This document shows, piece by piece, positions 26,352 to 34,598 of a stretch of 64,000 nucleotides of DNA (its first letter is position 1; every line of letters begins with the position of its first letter). A program made the position numbers and the translations under genes. The stretch is from JAAZBV01 sp964499695 (GTDB taxonomy: Bacteria > Desulfobacterota > DSM-4660 > Desulfatiglandales > HGW-15): NCBI GenBank assembly GCA_964499695.1, contig CAZCMD010000003.1:1-64000 (forward strand), read 5' to 3'. The notes below the pieces were generated by a model. The model searched no databases. It saw only the letters and a list, made by a program, of their open reading frames with translations, and was not told where the DNA came from.

Positions 26352-26399
26352 CACCCTCCCCGTTCCCCCGATCTCATGATGGATGGGGCGGTGAGGGTG
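26352..26399 (+). terminator. GC-rich terminator-like hairpin
   Basis: CACCCTC at 26352-26358 pairs with GAGGGTG at 26393-26399. The stem can extend inward through CCCCGTTCC against GGGGCGG with one mismatch. No strong T run follows. It separates the RND set from the catabolic run that begins at 26446. Confidence 0.6.
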
Positions 26400-26445
26400 T
26401 TAACAAGCATACAGAAATTATGCTGTAGTTTGAGATGGATATATA

Positions 26446-27474
26446 ATGACCAGAAGAGAAAATGCCCTTATTGCCTATCATCATGGGGTGCCGGCATTCA
26501 TACCTGCATTATTTACGGATATCTCTATCTTACAGGCCAGGCCGCAAATGGAACGTTATTGCGGTCTTGATTCGGGTCTTGATGAGTTCGGTATTGATTG
26601 GACCTATGTACCGCAGGCAAGGGCACCAATGCCCACCGCAGGAAAAATAATGTTTGAGGATATTAATGACTGGAAAAACCATGTAAAGTTTCCGGACCTG
26701 GAGGCTGTTGACTGGGAAAAACAGGCGAATATCGATGTCCATACGGATTTTATGGCATTGGTCGCTGGCGCCGGTATTGTTCCAAGGGCCGACGGGAAAA
26801 GTGCATATGATGAAGAGAAACTGGTTTTATGCATGGTCATCAATGGACCTTTTGAACGTTTACACGCCATGATGGGATTTGAAAATGCGCTGATGGCCCT
26901 GGCCTCTGATCCGGATGAATGTTATGCCTATTTCAAAGCGATTGCTGACTGGAAGATAGAGTATTTTAAGAAAATTGTTAGATATTATAAAGTAGATGTT
27001 ATTAATGCACATGATGATTATGGAGCTGCAGATCGTATGTTCATGGCACCGGATACCTGGAGAAAACTTATCAAACCTCATTTAAAGAGAATGGTTGATG
27101 CGTGCCATGAGGCAGGAGTGATGTATCAACACCACAGTTGCGGTCACATTGAACCGATTTTTAAAGATTTTGTTGAGATTGGCGTTGATGCAATTGATCC
27201 CCTGCAGGCAGGAAGTAATAAAAACCTTGGTGAACTGAAGTTAATATTTGGAGATAAGATTACATTTTGCGGTGGTTTTGACAATCAGAAGGTTTTGGAA
27301 AAACCCGGGGTAACTTCAGAGGAAATCAAGACAGAATACCGCAGGGCAATTGATACCCTGGCGCCGGGGGGAAGTTATGTAGCATTTCCAATTACCATAG
27401 GGTTTGATTTTGTAGGGCCGTTTCTGGAAGAACATTTTCAATATGGCATGGGATTTTATGCAAATCAACAGTAG
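26446..27474 (+). CDS. Uroporphyrinogen-decarboxylase-family methyltransferase-like protein
   Basis: 342 residues, UroD/MtaA superfamily: MTRRENALIAYHHG at the start, HSCGHIEPI (His-x-Cys zinc-binding type motif as in corrinoid:CoM methyltransferases) at about 230, and FCGGFDNQKVL later. In anaerobes such proteins transfer methyl groups to or from corrinoid proteins during O-demethylation of methoxy-aromatics, rather than making heme. No corrinoid-binding protein or reductive activator is encoded in this window, so the partner must be elsewhere or the enzyme may act differently. It is first in a run of nine plus-strand genes. Confidence 0.82.
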   Translation: MTRRENALIAYHHGVPAFIPALFTDISILQARPQMERYCGLDSGLDEFGIDWTYVPQARAPMPTAGKIMFEDINDWKNHVKFPDLEAVDWEKQANIDVHTDFMALVAGAGIVPRADGKSAYDEEKLVLCMVINGPFERLHAMMGFENALMALASDPDECYAYFKAIADWKIEYFKKIVRYYKVDVINAHDDYGAADRMFMAPDTWRKLIKPHLKRMVDACHEAGVMYQHHSCGHIEPIFKDFVEIGVDAIDPLQAGSNKNLGELKLIFGDKITFCGGFDNQKVLEKPGVTSEEIKTEYRRAIDTLAPGGSYVAFPITIGFDFVGPFLEEHFQYGMGFYANQQ

Positions 27475-27561
27475 AAAATTACAGAACGAATCAACAATAC
27501 CGGCAAACCTTGCAGGGATGCTGGCCGTGATCAATTATTAAGAATAAATGGAGATATTATT

Positions 27562-28485
27562 ATGGGAAAAGTTATAATTACAGCAGCTCTTACGGGAGCT
27601 ATCCACACGCCATCCATGTCGGAATATCTTCCGTTCAGGATAGAAGATATGGTTGAAGAGGCGGTCAGGTCATATAATGCAGGCGCAGCCGTAGTACATG
27701 TACATGCAAGAAATCCGGAAAACGGTATACCCTCTTCCAGTGTTGAGATATTCAGGGAGATATTAAGCCGTATAAAGGCTGAATGCAATGCGGTTATTAC
27801 ACCTACAACAGGAGGGAGTTATACAATGACTCCAAAGGAAAGGCTGGCTGTGGTAAGCGCCCTCAAGCCTGAAATGGCCACATTCAACGCAGGTTCTCTG
27901 AATTTTGCATTGTACCCGGTTCTGGAAAAGTACAGGGAATTCAAATATGACTGGGAGGAAGGCTATCTGAAGGGTACAGAGAGCTTTATCTTTTCCAACC
28001 ATTTTGAATCGTTACATATCTATTCAAAGACAATGAATGAGACAGGCACAAGGCCTGAAATAGAGATATATGATGTGGGGCAGATAAATAATGTAGCCCA
28101 GCTCTTAAGAGAAGGATACCTGAAGAAACCTGTATATCTCCAGTATGTTATGGGCATCCTGGGCGGCATTCCCGCAACTGCTGACAACCTTCTGTATCTG
28201 ATAAGGGAGTCAAAAAGATTACTTAAGGAAGATTTCATATGGTCTGTCTGTGCAGCAGGAAAATTCCAGTTTTCCATGGGTGTCATCAATGTACTTGAAG
28301 GGGGTTTCTGGAGGGTTGGGCTGGAAGACAACCTTTACATAGAGAAAGGCGTGCTTGCTAAAAGTAGCGCTGAACAGGTTGAGAAGGCGATCCGTATTAT
28401 TCGTGAACTCGGGTATGAACCTGCAACGCCTGATGAGGCCAGGGAGATATTGGGATTAAAAGGGATTGGAAAGGTAGAATACTGA
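27562..28485 (+). CDS. BKACE-family beta-keto acid cleavage enzyme
   Basis: 307 residues. The start is in context GGAGATATTATT-ATG. The zinc-binding motif VHVHAR (His 46 and 48) and the ITPTTGG segment define the BKACE family, which splits a beta-keto acid with acetyl-CoA to give acetoacetate and a CoA ester. The lysine-pathway member is Kce. The triacetate-cleaving enzyme of phloroglucinol degradation is another. Next to an SDR and a hydroxyacyl-CoA-dehydrogenase-like gene, a role on a 3,5-dioxo acid is attractive. Specificity is inference. Confidence 0.9.
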   Translation: MGKVIITAALTGAIHTPSMSEYLPFRIEDMVEEAVRSYNAGAAVVHVHARNPENGIPSSSVEIFREILSRIKAECNAVITPTTGGSYTMTPKERLAVVSALKPEMATFNAGSLNFALYPVLEKYREFKYDWEEGYLKGTESFIFSNHFESLHIYSKTMNETGTRPEIEIYDVGQINNVAQLLREGYLKKPVYLQYVMGILGGIPATADNLLYLIRESKRLLKEDFIWSVCAAGKFQFSMGVINVLEGGFWRVGLEDNLYIEKGVLAKSSAEQVEKAIRIIRELGYEPATPDEAREILGLKGIGKVEY

Positions 28486-28583
28486 AGAAGGGTTCAAGGG
28501 CCCAAGGGTTCAAGGGAAAAGGTCCGGCACATGGCTCAAGGTGCAGGGCGCAGGGAAAGATAAAAAAGATGACATTACTGTAG

Positions 28584-28605
28584 GGGCAGGCCTGCGTGCC
28601 TGCCC
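28584..28605. repeat. Hairpin of the GTAGGGGC repeat family
   Basis: GGGCAGGC-CTGCGT-GCCTGCCC, preceded by CTGTAGG. It belongs to the same dispersed family as 29471-29550. It lies in the 176-base spacer between the BKACE and SDR genes, which also holds a few AAGGGTTCAAGGG-like short repeats. Confidence 0.65.
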
Positions 28606-28661
28606 GCAGATGATTGTACAGTATAAGAGGCACAGGGCAACTACTTAATAGAAAGGAGAAA

Positions 28662-29450
28662 ATGATGAAAAAGGGTGATGAATTGTTAAAGGATCTTTTT
28701 GATATATCGGGAAAGGTGGCCATTGTTACAGGTGCAACCGGGGGTTTTGGGAGTGTAATAAGTATGGCACTTGCTATGGCAGGTGCAAAGGTCATGGCCA
28801 CAGGACGTGGTGAGGATAAACTTAAATCGCTTGTAGAAAAGATAAAAAAGGAAGGCGGGGTCGCATCTTTTACAGCAGGATCTCCTGTAAATCATGATGA
28901 TGTAAAGAGGGTAGTAAAGGAAACAGTTAACACCTTCGGGAGGGTGGACATTCTTATTACTGCGGCCGGTACGAGTAAACCTGCTCCGATTATTGAACAG
29001 CCCCTTGAAGAATGGGAAATGATAATGGATACCAATGTAAAAGGTACTTACCTGTTCTGCAAGGAAGCAGGAAAGGTGATGATTGAACAGGGTAAGGGCG
29101 GAAAGGTTGTCCTTTTGGGTTCAGCAAGGGGTGATCTGGGTATGGCCAATTACTCCGGTTACAGTACTTCAAAGGGAGCTGTCCATCTTCTTGCAAAGAC
29201 CCTAGGTTGTGAATGGGGGCAGTACGGAATAAATGTAAATGCCATAGCGCCCACTGTTTTCAGAACAGCTTTGACCCAGTGGATGTTTGATGACAATGCA
29301 TTCTACAAGAATTTTTTAAAACGGATTCCAATAGGCAGGCTTGGAGAACCGGAAGATTTTATCGGCATAGTGATATACCTTTGTTCAAAGGCCTCGGATT
29401 TTATAACGGGAGCTATTATACATACTGACGGCGGTTATGCTGCCGGATAA
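28662..29450 (+). CDS. Short-chain dehydrogenase/reductase
   Basis: 262 residues. AGGAGAAA precedes two adjacent ATGs (28662 and 28665); either is possible, and the frame further upstream lacks a site. The classical SDR motifs are TGATGGFG (nucleotide binding, about 23-30), a catalytic Ser in LLGSARG, and YSTSK (Tyr-x3-Lys). It is a cytosolic NAD(P)H oxidoreductase. In the known anaerobic phloroglucinol route the first step, reduction to dihydrophloroglucinol, is catalysed by an SDR, and this protein is the best candidate in the window. Fatty-acid or sugar alcohol roles are also possible. Confidence 0.9.
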   Translation: MMKKGDELLKDLFDISGKVAIVTGATGGFGSVISMALAMAGAKVMATGRGEDKLKSLVEKIKKEGGVASFTAGSPVNHDDVKRVVKETVNTFGRVDILITAAGTSKPAPIIEQPLEEWEMIMDTNVKGTYLFCKEAGKVMIEQGKGGKVVLLGSARGDLGMANYSGYSTSKGAVHLLAKTLGCEWGQYGINVNAIAPTVFRTALTQWMFDDNAFYKNFLKRIPIGRLGEPEDFIGIVIYLCSKASDFITGAIIHTDGGYAAG

Positions 29451-29470
29451 CCTCATTTTAGAAAAAATAG

Positions 29471-29550
29471 CTGTAGGGGCACAGCGCACTGTGCCCTCTC
29501 GGTCACATTGCATTATGCCAGAACGGGCACGCTGCGGCGTGCCCCTACAG
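29471..29550. repeat. Nested palindromic element (GTAGGGGC family)
   Basis: Outer arms CTGTAGGGGCAC (29471-29482) and GTGCCCCTACAG (29539-29550) are perfect inverses. Inside are two further perfect hairpins, GGGCACAG-N4-CTGTGCCC (29477-29496) and GGGCACGC-N4-GCGTGCCC (29525-29544). The element can fold as one long stem or as two side-by-side hairpins. It is a small non-coding dispersed repeat between the SDR and dehydrogenase genes. Confidence 0.85.
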
Positions 29551-29617
29551 TTAAATAACAATGTGATTTTGACCAGGATAACAATTTTTATAAACATGAC
29601 ATAAAAGGTGCTGCAGG

Positions 29618-30559
29618 ATGTCTGAAATAATGAAAATAACCGTTATTGGCGCCGGCCTTATGGGGCATGGCATTGCGCAGGTTTTTGCTCAAAATGGATA
29701 CCCGGTTACATTGATGGATTTAAATGAGGAGTTTCTTGCCAATGCGGCAAAAAATATCCGGGCAAATCTGACTTTAATGGCCGAAAATGGTATCGGCTCT
29801 TATAATGATATTGATTCGATAATTTCCAGGATAAAATTTACTATGGAGATGTCTGAGGCAGTATCCGAAGCAGATTTTGTGGTTGAGGCCGTTTCAGAAA
29901 ATCTTGACCTGAAACAGAATATATTCCAGAAACTGGATTCCCTGTGCCGGCGGGAAACAATACTTGCCACAAATACCTCTGTTATAAGCATTACGGAAAT
30001 AGCTTCGAAATCAATATACCGTGACAGGATCGTTGGTACCCACTTCTGGAACCCGCCATACCTGATCCCGCTGGTTGAGGTAGTCCGTGGAAAGGATACA
30101 TCAGATGGAACAATGGATAAGACTTTTTCTCTGCTCCAATCTGTGGGGAAGCATCCTGTCCGTGTAAATAAAGACGTTCCCGGGTTTGTAGCCAATCGTT
30201 TACAGCATGCACTCTGGCGTGAAGCCATCTCAATTGTCGAGAAAGGTATCGCTGATGCAGCAACGGTTGATGAATGTGTAAAATACGGGTTCGGTTTAAG
30301 GCTGCCGGTCCTTGCTCCTATGGAAAATGCTGACATGGTCGGGACAGATCTTACACTTGCCATTCATGATTATATCCTGAAACACCTTGAGAGTTCGCCT
30401 GAACCATCTCCTCTATTGAGGAAACTGGTTGAGGAAAAAAGTCTTGGGTTTAAGTCCGGTAAGGGATTTCAGGAATGGCCTGAGAATAAAGCCAACGAGT
30501 CAAGAAAGAGGCTCCGGAAATACCTGATGGGAGTAATAAAAGAGGGAGTTAAAGCATAA
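29618..30559 (+). CDS. 3-hydroxyacyl-CoA dehydrogenase-like oxidoreductase
   Basis: 313 residues. The NAD-binding motif VIGAGLMGHGIAQVF lies at the N-terminus. The catalytic-type motif GTHFWNPPYLIPLVEVV carries the family His, and NRLQHALWREAISIVEKG starts the helical C-terminal dimer domain. It is the single-domain type, without enoyl-CoA hydratase fusion. The stop overlaps the next start (TAATG). In the phloroglucinol pathway a dehydrogenase oxidises 3-hydroxy-5-oxohexanoate, and this gene is a candidate for that step. An ordinary 3-hydroxybutyryl-CoA role is the alternative. Confidence 0.9.
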   Translation: MSEIMKITVIGAGLMGHGIAQVFAQNGYPVTLMDLNEEFLANAAKNIRANLTLMAENGIGSYNDIDSIISRIKFTMEMSEAVSEADFVVEAVSENLDLKQNIFQKLDSLCRRETILATNTSVISITEIASKSIYRDRIVGTHFWNPPYLIPLVEVVRGKDTSDGTMDKTFSLLQSVGKHPVRVNKDVPGFVANRLQHALWREAISIVEKGIADAATVDECVKYGFGLRLPVLAPMENADMVGTDLTLAIHDYILKHLESSPEPSPLLRKLVEEKSLGFKSGKGFQEWPENKANESRKRLRKYLMGVIKEGVKA

Positions 30560-31803
30560 TGACAATTATGTATCCAAGGTACCGCTGGTTTACGCTGATT
30601 ACAATCATAGCTGCCCATTTACTTCAGGGAATGGCCCTGATCGGCCCAACGCCGCTGGTGGGATCAATAGCTGAATCTCTGAATCTTAATCTTGGTGCAG
30701 CAACTGCAGCTTCTATGCTGCCTTTCACGCTGATGGTTGCAATAGGCGGACTCATAAGCGGTATGGTAATTGACCGGTGGGGACTCGCAAAAACATATGT
30801 CCTGTTCTGTTCGCTGGAGACAATTGCAGCGCTGCTCCTTCCTGCACTTGGCACCTCTGCGGCGGGGCTGGCTGTTATTCGAGGGCTTCAGGGTCTTGGA
30901 TGCGGGCCTATTACCGCATCAGGCCCTAAAATGGCATCGGAATGGTTTCCCCGCACTCAAAGGTCAATGGTTCAGGGCGTCACAGGTGCATCTCTTTCTA
31001 TGGGTATTATCGTTGGCCTTAATATCGGTCCTGTCATCGCACAAACAAGAAACTGGAATACTGCGCTTACAGTGCTGGGAGGCCTTATGATTATTGCTGT
31101 CATATTAAGCACAATTTTTATTTTTGGTCCGGAATCGCCCGGATCAATAGAGGATCAGGCCCCAAAAGAGCGTGTGTCAAAGGACTTTAAAAAGGTGTTC
31201 GGCCTGCCGGCCTTCTGGATGACATTCCTGTCCACGTTTACACTTGCATGGGTAATGCAGGGGTACCAGGATCTGACACCGGGGCACATAGCGGTTTCTC
31301 CGCCGGTCGGCCTTGGACTTGGAAGCATAATATCCGGACAAATGATGGCGCTGCTTGTGTTCGCCTTTGTACTGGGATCACTTTCCACACCGGTTATTGC
31401 AGAGAAGATCTTCAGGGGTAAATATGGCAGGGCAATTACAGTAAGTTTTTGCCTTACCGCCTTTTTCTGCATCTCGGTAATGTGCCCTCTCGTTAAATCA
31501 AGTATACCTCTCTTAATAATATGCCTTTTTCTCGCCGGATTCTTCATGGGTATGCCTATGGCAACCGGCATGTCATTTATCGCCAACAATTACCCTGAAC
31601 ACATTACCGGCAGCGTGGGAGGGTTCACAATGGGGCTTGGTATTTTCGGCGGTGCAATAGGAGTTGCAGCCGGATCAACAGCCCTGCATATTACCGGGAT
31701 GTATAATGTATCTATAATTATCGTCGGCGTGGTTGCCGTGATTGGTGCGATCGCAGGTTTTGGAATAAAACAGGTAAATATATTTGATGAAAACCCGGAG
31801 TAA
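30559..31803 (+). CDS. MFS transporter, coupled to the dehydrogenase gene
   Basis: 414 residues with 12 predicted helices. The start overlaps the dehydrogenase stop by one base, so the two are translationally coupled. The helix 2-3 loop reads GMVIDRWGLAK. No DNA- or sugar-binding extras. It probably imports the organic acid or phenolic substrate of this operon; the specificity is inferred from context only. It ends four bases before the PhlG-like gene, whose GGAG ribosome site overlaps this stop region. Confidence 0.87.
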   Translation: MTIMYPRYRWFTLITIIAAHLLQGMALIGPTPLVGSIAESLNLNLGAATAASMLPFTLMVAIGGLISGMVIDRWGLAKTYVLFCSLETIAALLLPALGTSAAGLAVIRGLQGLGCGPITASGPKMASEWFPRTQRSMVQGVTGASLSMGIIVGLNIGPVIAQTRNWNTALTVLGGLMIIAVILSTIFIFGPESPGSIEDQAPKERVSKDFKKVFGLPAFWMTFLSTFTLAWVMQGYQDLTPGHIAVSPPVGLGLGSIISGQMMALLVFAFVLGSLSTPVIAEKIFRGKYGRAITVSFCLTAFFCISVMCPLVKSSIPLLIICLFLAGFFMGMPMATGMSFIANNYPEHITGSVGGFTMGLGIFGGAIGVAAGSTALHITGMYNVSIIIVGVVAVIGAIAGFGIKQVNIFDENPE

Positions 31804-31807
31804 CAGT

Positions 31808-32428
31808 ATGACAATGAACAGAATTGAGACTGAAGACGCAATGAGGCTGGAATGGAAACTTGAGGGAGTTACCCCCAGAATGATTGACTGGTTCTGGTCA
31901 AACATGGAGAAATGCATGCTACTCTGGCATCCATCTCAGCATGAACCTCTTGAATGGGCAAAGGCCCCTCTTCATGGAAACCCGATTAATTCCATTCATA
32001 TTGCCCCGCAGACATGGAGAGACGGGACAAGGCAAAATCTCTACATCCAGATGGTTGATATCGCAACACTTCCTGAGCGGTTCAACAAATACATAAGACA
32101 TGAACATGTAGCCATGGTCGCAGGCATAGGACTGGGAGAAGAAGCCCTTAAAAACCCTGTGATTATGGGATACCGCATACACCAGTGGTCAAAGGCAGAT
32201 TGGGGCGTGGACGGTGAATCGGTTGCAATAGGTATAAAAAAGAAGGAAGACCATGAAGCCAAAATGACATGGGCGGCCCATTGTGAAGAAGAGATTTCGA
32301 ACTGGGAGGTTTTTTTACCCGCCCTGTATAATTTATATAAAGTGGTTACCAATACTGACTACAACCCCTATGCCGATTTGACAGTTGAAAAGAAGGGGGA
32401 TAAATTTCAGTACAAATATATTAAATAA
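31808..32428 (+). CDS. PhlG-like (DAPG/phloretin hydrolase family) C-C hydrolase
   Basis: 206 residues from the ATG at 31808 (GGAG seven bases upstream). It matches the DAPG-hydrolase/phloretin-hydrolase pattern: GVTPRMIDWFWSNMEKCMLLWHPSQH near the start, then HEH and HQW, and a C-terminal HCEEE at 158-162, the H-x3-E pair that binds zinc in PhlG. Characterised enzymes cleave the acyl-aryl C-C bond of acylphloroglucinols (2,4-diacetylphloroglucinol, phloretin), releasing phloroglucinol. It is shorter than those (about 270-290). Where the paralogue at 37697 has RIEWVD this one has YIQMVD, so one acidic position may be lost. Confidence 0.82.
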   Translation: MTMNRIETEDAMRLEWKLEGVTPRMIDWFWSNMEKCMLLWHPSQHEPLEWAKAPLHGNPINSIHIAPQTWRDGTRQNLYIQMVDIATLPERFNKYIRHEHVAMVAGIGLGEEALKNPVIMGYRIHQWSKADWGVDGESVAIGIKKKEDHEAKMTWAAHCEEEISNWEVFLPALYNLYKVVTNTDYNPYADLTVEKKGDKFQYKYIK

Positions 32429-32460
32429 TGTTCATCCAAAAACTGATGTTTTTGTTTGAA

Positions 32461-32547
32461 AGCGGTCAGCTATCAGCGTTCAGCTTTCAGCAAAAGGCAT
32501 ATAAAATAAAGTTTTAGCTGACAGCTGATAGCTGAGTGCTGACAGCT
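32461..32547. repeat. CAGCT-rich inverted repeat cluster
   Basis: Left block 32461-32491 (TCAGCTATCAGCGTTCAGC) and right block 32516-32547 (AGCTGACAGCTGATAGCTGA) are imperfect inverses made of 7- to 10-base units. Related to 1033-1064. It fills most of the 189-base gap between the PhlG-like gene and the next gene. Confidence 0.7.
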
Positions 32548-32617
32548 CAATCTAAAATTGATATATATAGATTGACACCAATTCATAGAACAGTGAACAA
32601 ATAAAACGGAGCATGCC

Positions 32618-33457
32618 ATGTCAGTGGAATTCCAGCCAATGAGAAGTCTTATATACGTGGATGTGGTAAAGGAAGATTACAGACACAAACTTAAGCACTG
32701 GCTGCATCGATATCATATAGCAGACAGTATTTCTCAGTTTGGGCCATATGTAACAAAATATGCCTTTTACCCTGCCTTGCCCACCCCACCGGAAGGTGAA
32801 AGGTTCGGTACTGTCAGGATGCAGCTCACAGAGCACTACTGGCTGATAAGCCCGTTTCAGAATGACCTTAAGGTCAAAACCATCACAGAATATATGCCAG
32901 CGGATACATTGAAATGGCAGGGCATGATACCTGATACAGATGAGCAGTTGAGCGAGAACATGGACGGTGATACCCATAGATCTTCAGGTGGTAAAGATGA
33001 TTTACCCCCGTTCATTTTTGCCTTTGTACCGGTCTGTTGGGAGGAGGACTTCAAGGGGAAGGAAAGAACCGTTGAAGATGGCCCCAATTATCGCTGGCAG
33101 TTAGTACTCAGGTACCCTGACGGTATCTCTAAAGAAGAAGGAGATGGCTGGCTATATAAAGAGGTGATTCCTGTATTCGCTGAAATGCCTGAGGTGACAA
33201 GGCTCCTGACAAGCAGGATTAAGCAGGAAGTAAACAGTTGCCCTTATAATAGAGTCGTTGAAATGTGGTTTGACGGACCCAGTTCATGGTACAGGGCAGC
33301 AGTAGTAAAATCAGCATCAATAAAAAAACCTGGCTGGGCAAAGTATGAAAAATTCCCATATTTAAAACCCAGGTTTGAGATATCGAGCATTTTTTTAACC
33401 GACATCGCAGAAATAGATAATCTGACCCAGTACAGGGGCTACTATACAATGAGATAG
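32618..33457 (+). CDS. Conserved hypothetical protein, possible EthD-like dimeric alpha/beta-barrel
   Basis: 279 residues with no signal peptide or membrane helix. I do not recognise the family with certainty. The N-terminal 100 residues (KHWLHRYHIADSISQFGPYVTKYAFYP) resemble EthD/ferredoxin-like folds in which a His-rich helix precedes strands. A Trp-rich middle (WLISPFQ, YWL, KWQGM) and a C-terminal second half ending in GYYTMR follow. Encoded between a PhlG-like hydrolase and a flavodoxin-like protein, it is likely part of the same catabolic pathway. Confidence 0.6.
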   Translation: MSVEFQPMRSLIYVDVVKEDYRHKLKHWLHRYHIADSISQFGPYVTKYAFYPALPTPPEGERFGTVRMQLTEHYWLISPFQNDLKVKTITEYMPADTLKWQGMIPDTDEQLSENMDGDTHRSSGGKDDLPPFIFAFVPVCWEEDFKGKERTVEDGPNYRWQLVLRYPDGISKEEGDGWLYKEVIPVFAEMPEVTRLLTSRIKQEVNSCPYNRVVEMWFDGPSSWYRAAVVKSASIKKPGWAKYEKFPYLKPRFEISSIFLTDIAEIDNLTQYRGYYTMR

Positions 33458-33491
33458 TATATATAAAACATTACACCAGGAGTTATTAAAA

Positions 33492-34424
33492 ATGAAAATT
33501 CTCGGAATATCATCCGGATCAAAAAACGGTAATAATGATGCAATGTGCAAAGAAGCCCTCATGGGGGCAAAGGAGATGGGCGCAGATATTGAATTTATCA
33601 ACCTGCATAACCTGGATTTAAAATACTGCACAGGCTGCGTCAGCTGCGTTATATCCCTGTTTTCAGGTAAAGGTAACCGCTGTGTCTTAAAGGATGATTT
33701 TGAGTGGCTCTTAGATAAGATGCTGGAGGCAGACGGTATTGTCTTTGCCACGCCGGTATTCGTAAAAGGTACCCCAGGTATTATACACACCCTGATAGAT
33801 CGTTTTGGCCCGAGAATGGACAGAGGTAATAATATAATTGCAACGAAGATAGCCAAAGAAAAGGGCGGTAAGATCCCTGACATAAGAATACTGAAAGATA
33901 AAGTCGTTTCCTATATGGGGATAGGAGGTTCAGACTGGACAACAAGAATACAGTGTGATCATGGCCTTCAGGCATTGACCCCCATGTGGAAGGTCATTGA
34001 TAACGAGGTCTTTTCATGGTCCAAAGGAATTGTCATGGAAGACGAAAAAGTAGCAAGGGTCCATATGATAGGCATTAATCTGGCAAAGGCAGCAAAAGAT
34101 ATCTCTTCTGCAGCCTATCTTGGTGAACCGGGAGTATGTCCTCACTGTCACAGCCGGAACTTTTTTTTAAATGACAGCGCATCCGAAGCCATTTGCTGTC
34201 TTTGCGGCATTAAGGGTGAGATAAAGGTCATTGATGGTAAAATCTCCTTTGAATTCCCGGAGGAACAATTGAAGCACGCCCATGACACCCTTTCAGGAAA
34301 GATGATCCATGCAGGGGACATACAAAATAATGAAAGTAAAAATATGGAGCAGATGAAAACAGGGGAATTCAAGGCCAGGATAAATAAATACAAAGAATTT
34401 ATTTCTGCCAGTATGCCTGAATAA
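33492..34424 (+). CDS. Iron-sulfur flavodoxin-like oxidoreductase with zinc ribbon
   Basis: 310 residues. An N-terminal FMN-binding NADPH-dependent reductase fold (GISSGSKNGNND phosphate loop) is followed by a cysteine motif C46-x2-C49-x2-C52-x11-C64 (YCTGCVSC), as in iron-sulfur flavoproteins. A C-terminal zinc-ribbon-like pair, C216-x2-C219 with C235, C236 and C238, is an addition that ordinary members lack. It is probably an electron-transfer protein or quinone reductase for the neighbouring reductases, 174 bases before the ene-reductase. Confidence 0.8.
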   Translation: MKILGISSGSKNGNNDAMCKEALMGAKEMGADIEFINLHNLDLKYCTGCVSCVISLFSGKGNRCVLKDDFEWLLDKMLEADGIVFATPVFVKGTPGIIHTLIDRFGPRMDRGNNIIATKIAKEKGGKIPDIRILKDKVVSYMGIGGSDWTTRIQCDHGLQALTPMWKVIDNEVFSWSKGIVMEDEKVARVHMIGINLAKAAKDISSAAYLGEPGVCPHCHSRNFFLNDSASEAICCLCGIKGEIKVIDGKISFEFPEEQLKHAHDTLSGKMIHAGDIQNNESKNMEQMKTGEFKARINKYKEFISASMPE

Positions 34425-34511
34425 AACACCGGATGTCGGCTTTGATATGGAACGTTTCAAGCCGCCTTATGCGGGTACACTGGTTGCCGCAATGGTTCGG
34501 CCAATAATAGC

Positions 34512-34559
34512 GTAGACAAGACATGTTTACCCGCCGTTATTCTGGCGGGCCTTGTCTAC
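34512..34559 (+). terminator. Hairpin upstream of the ene-reductase gene
   Basis: GTAGACAAG (34512-34520) pairs with CTTGTCTAC (34551-34559), with an inner CCCGCC (34530-34535) to GGCGGG (34544-34549). No T run follows. It may terminate the upstream transcript partly or shape the leader of the ene-reductase mRNA. Confidence 0.5.
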
Positions 34560-34598
34560 ATGGGATATAAACCTTTCCAATATAATTTGAGTTTTATT

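Noticed and set aside
34447..34515. 22-codon frame before the ene-reductase gene
   Set aside because: No ribosome site and no resemblance to known proteins; it overlaps a hairpin.
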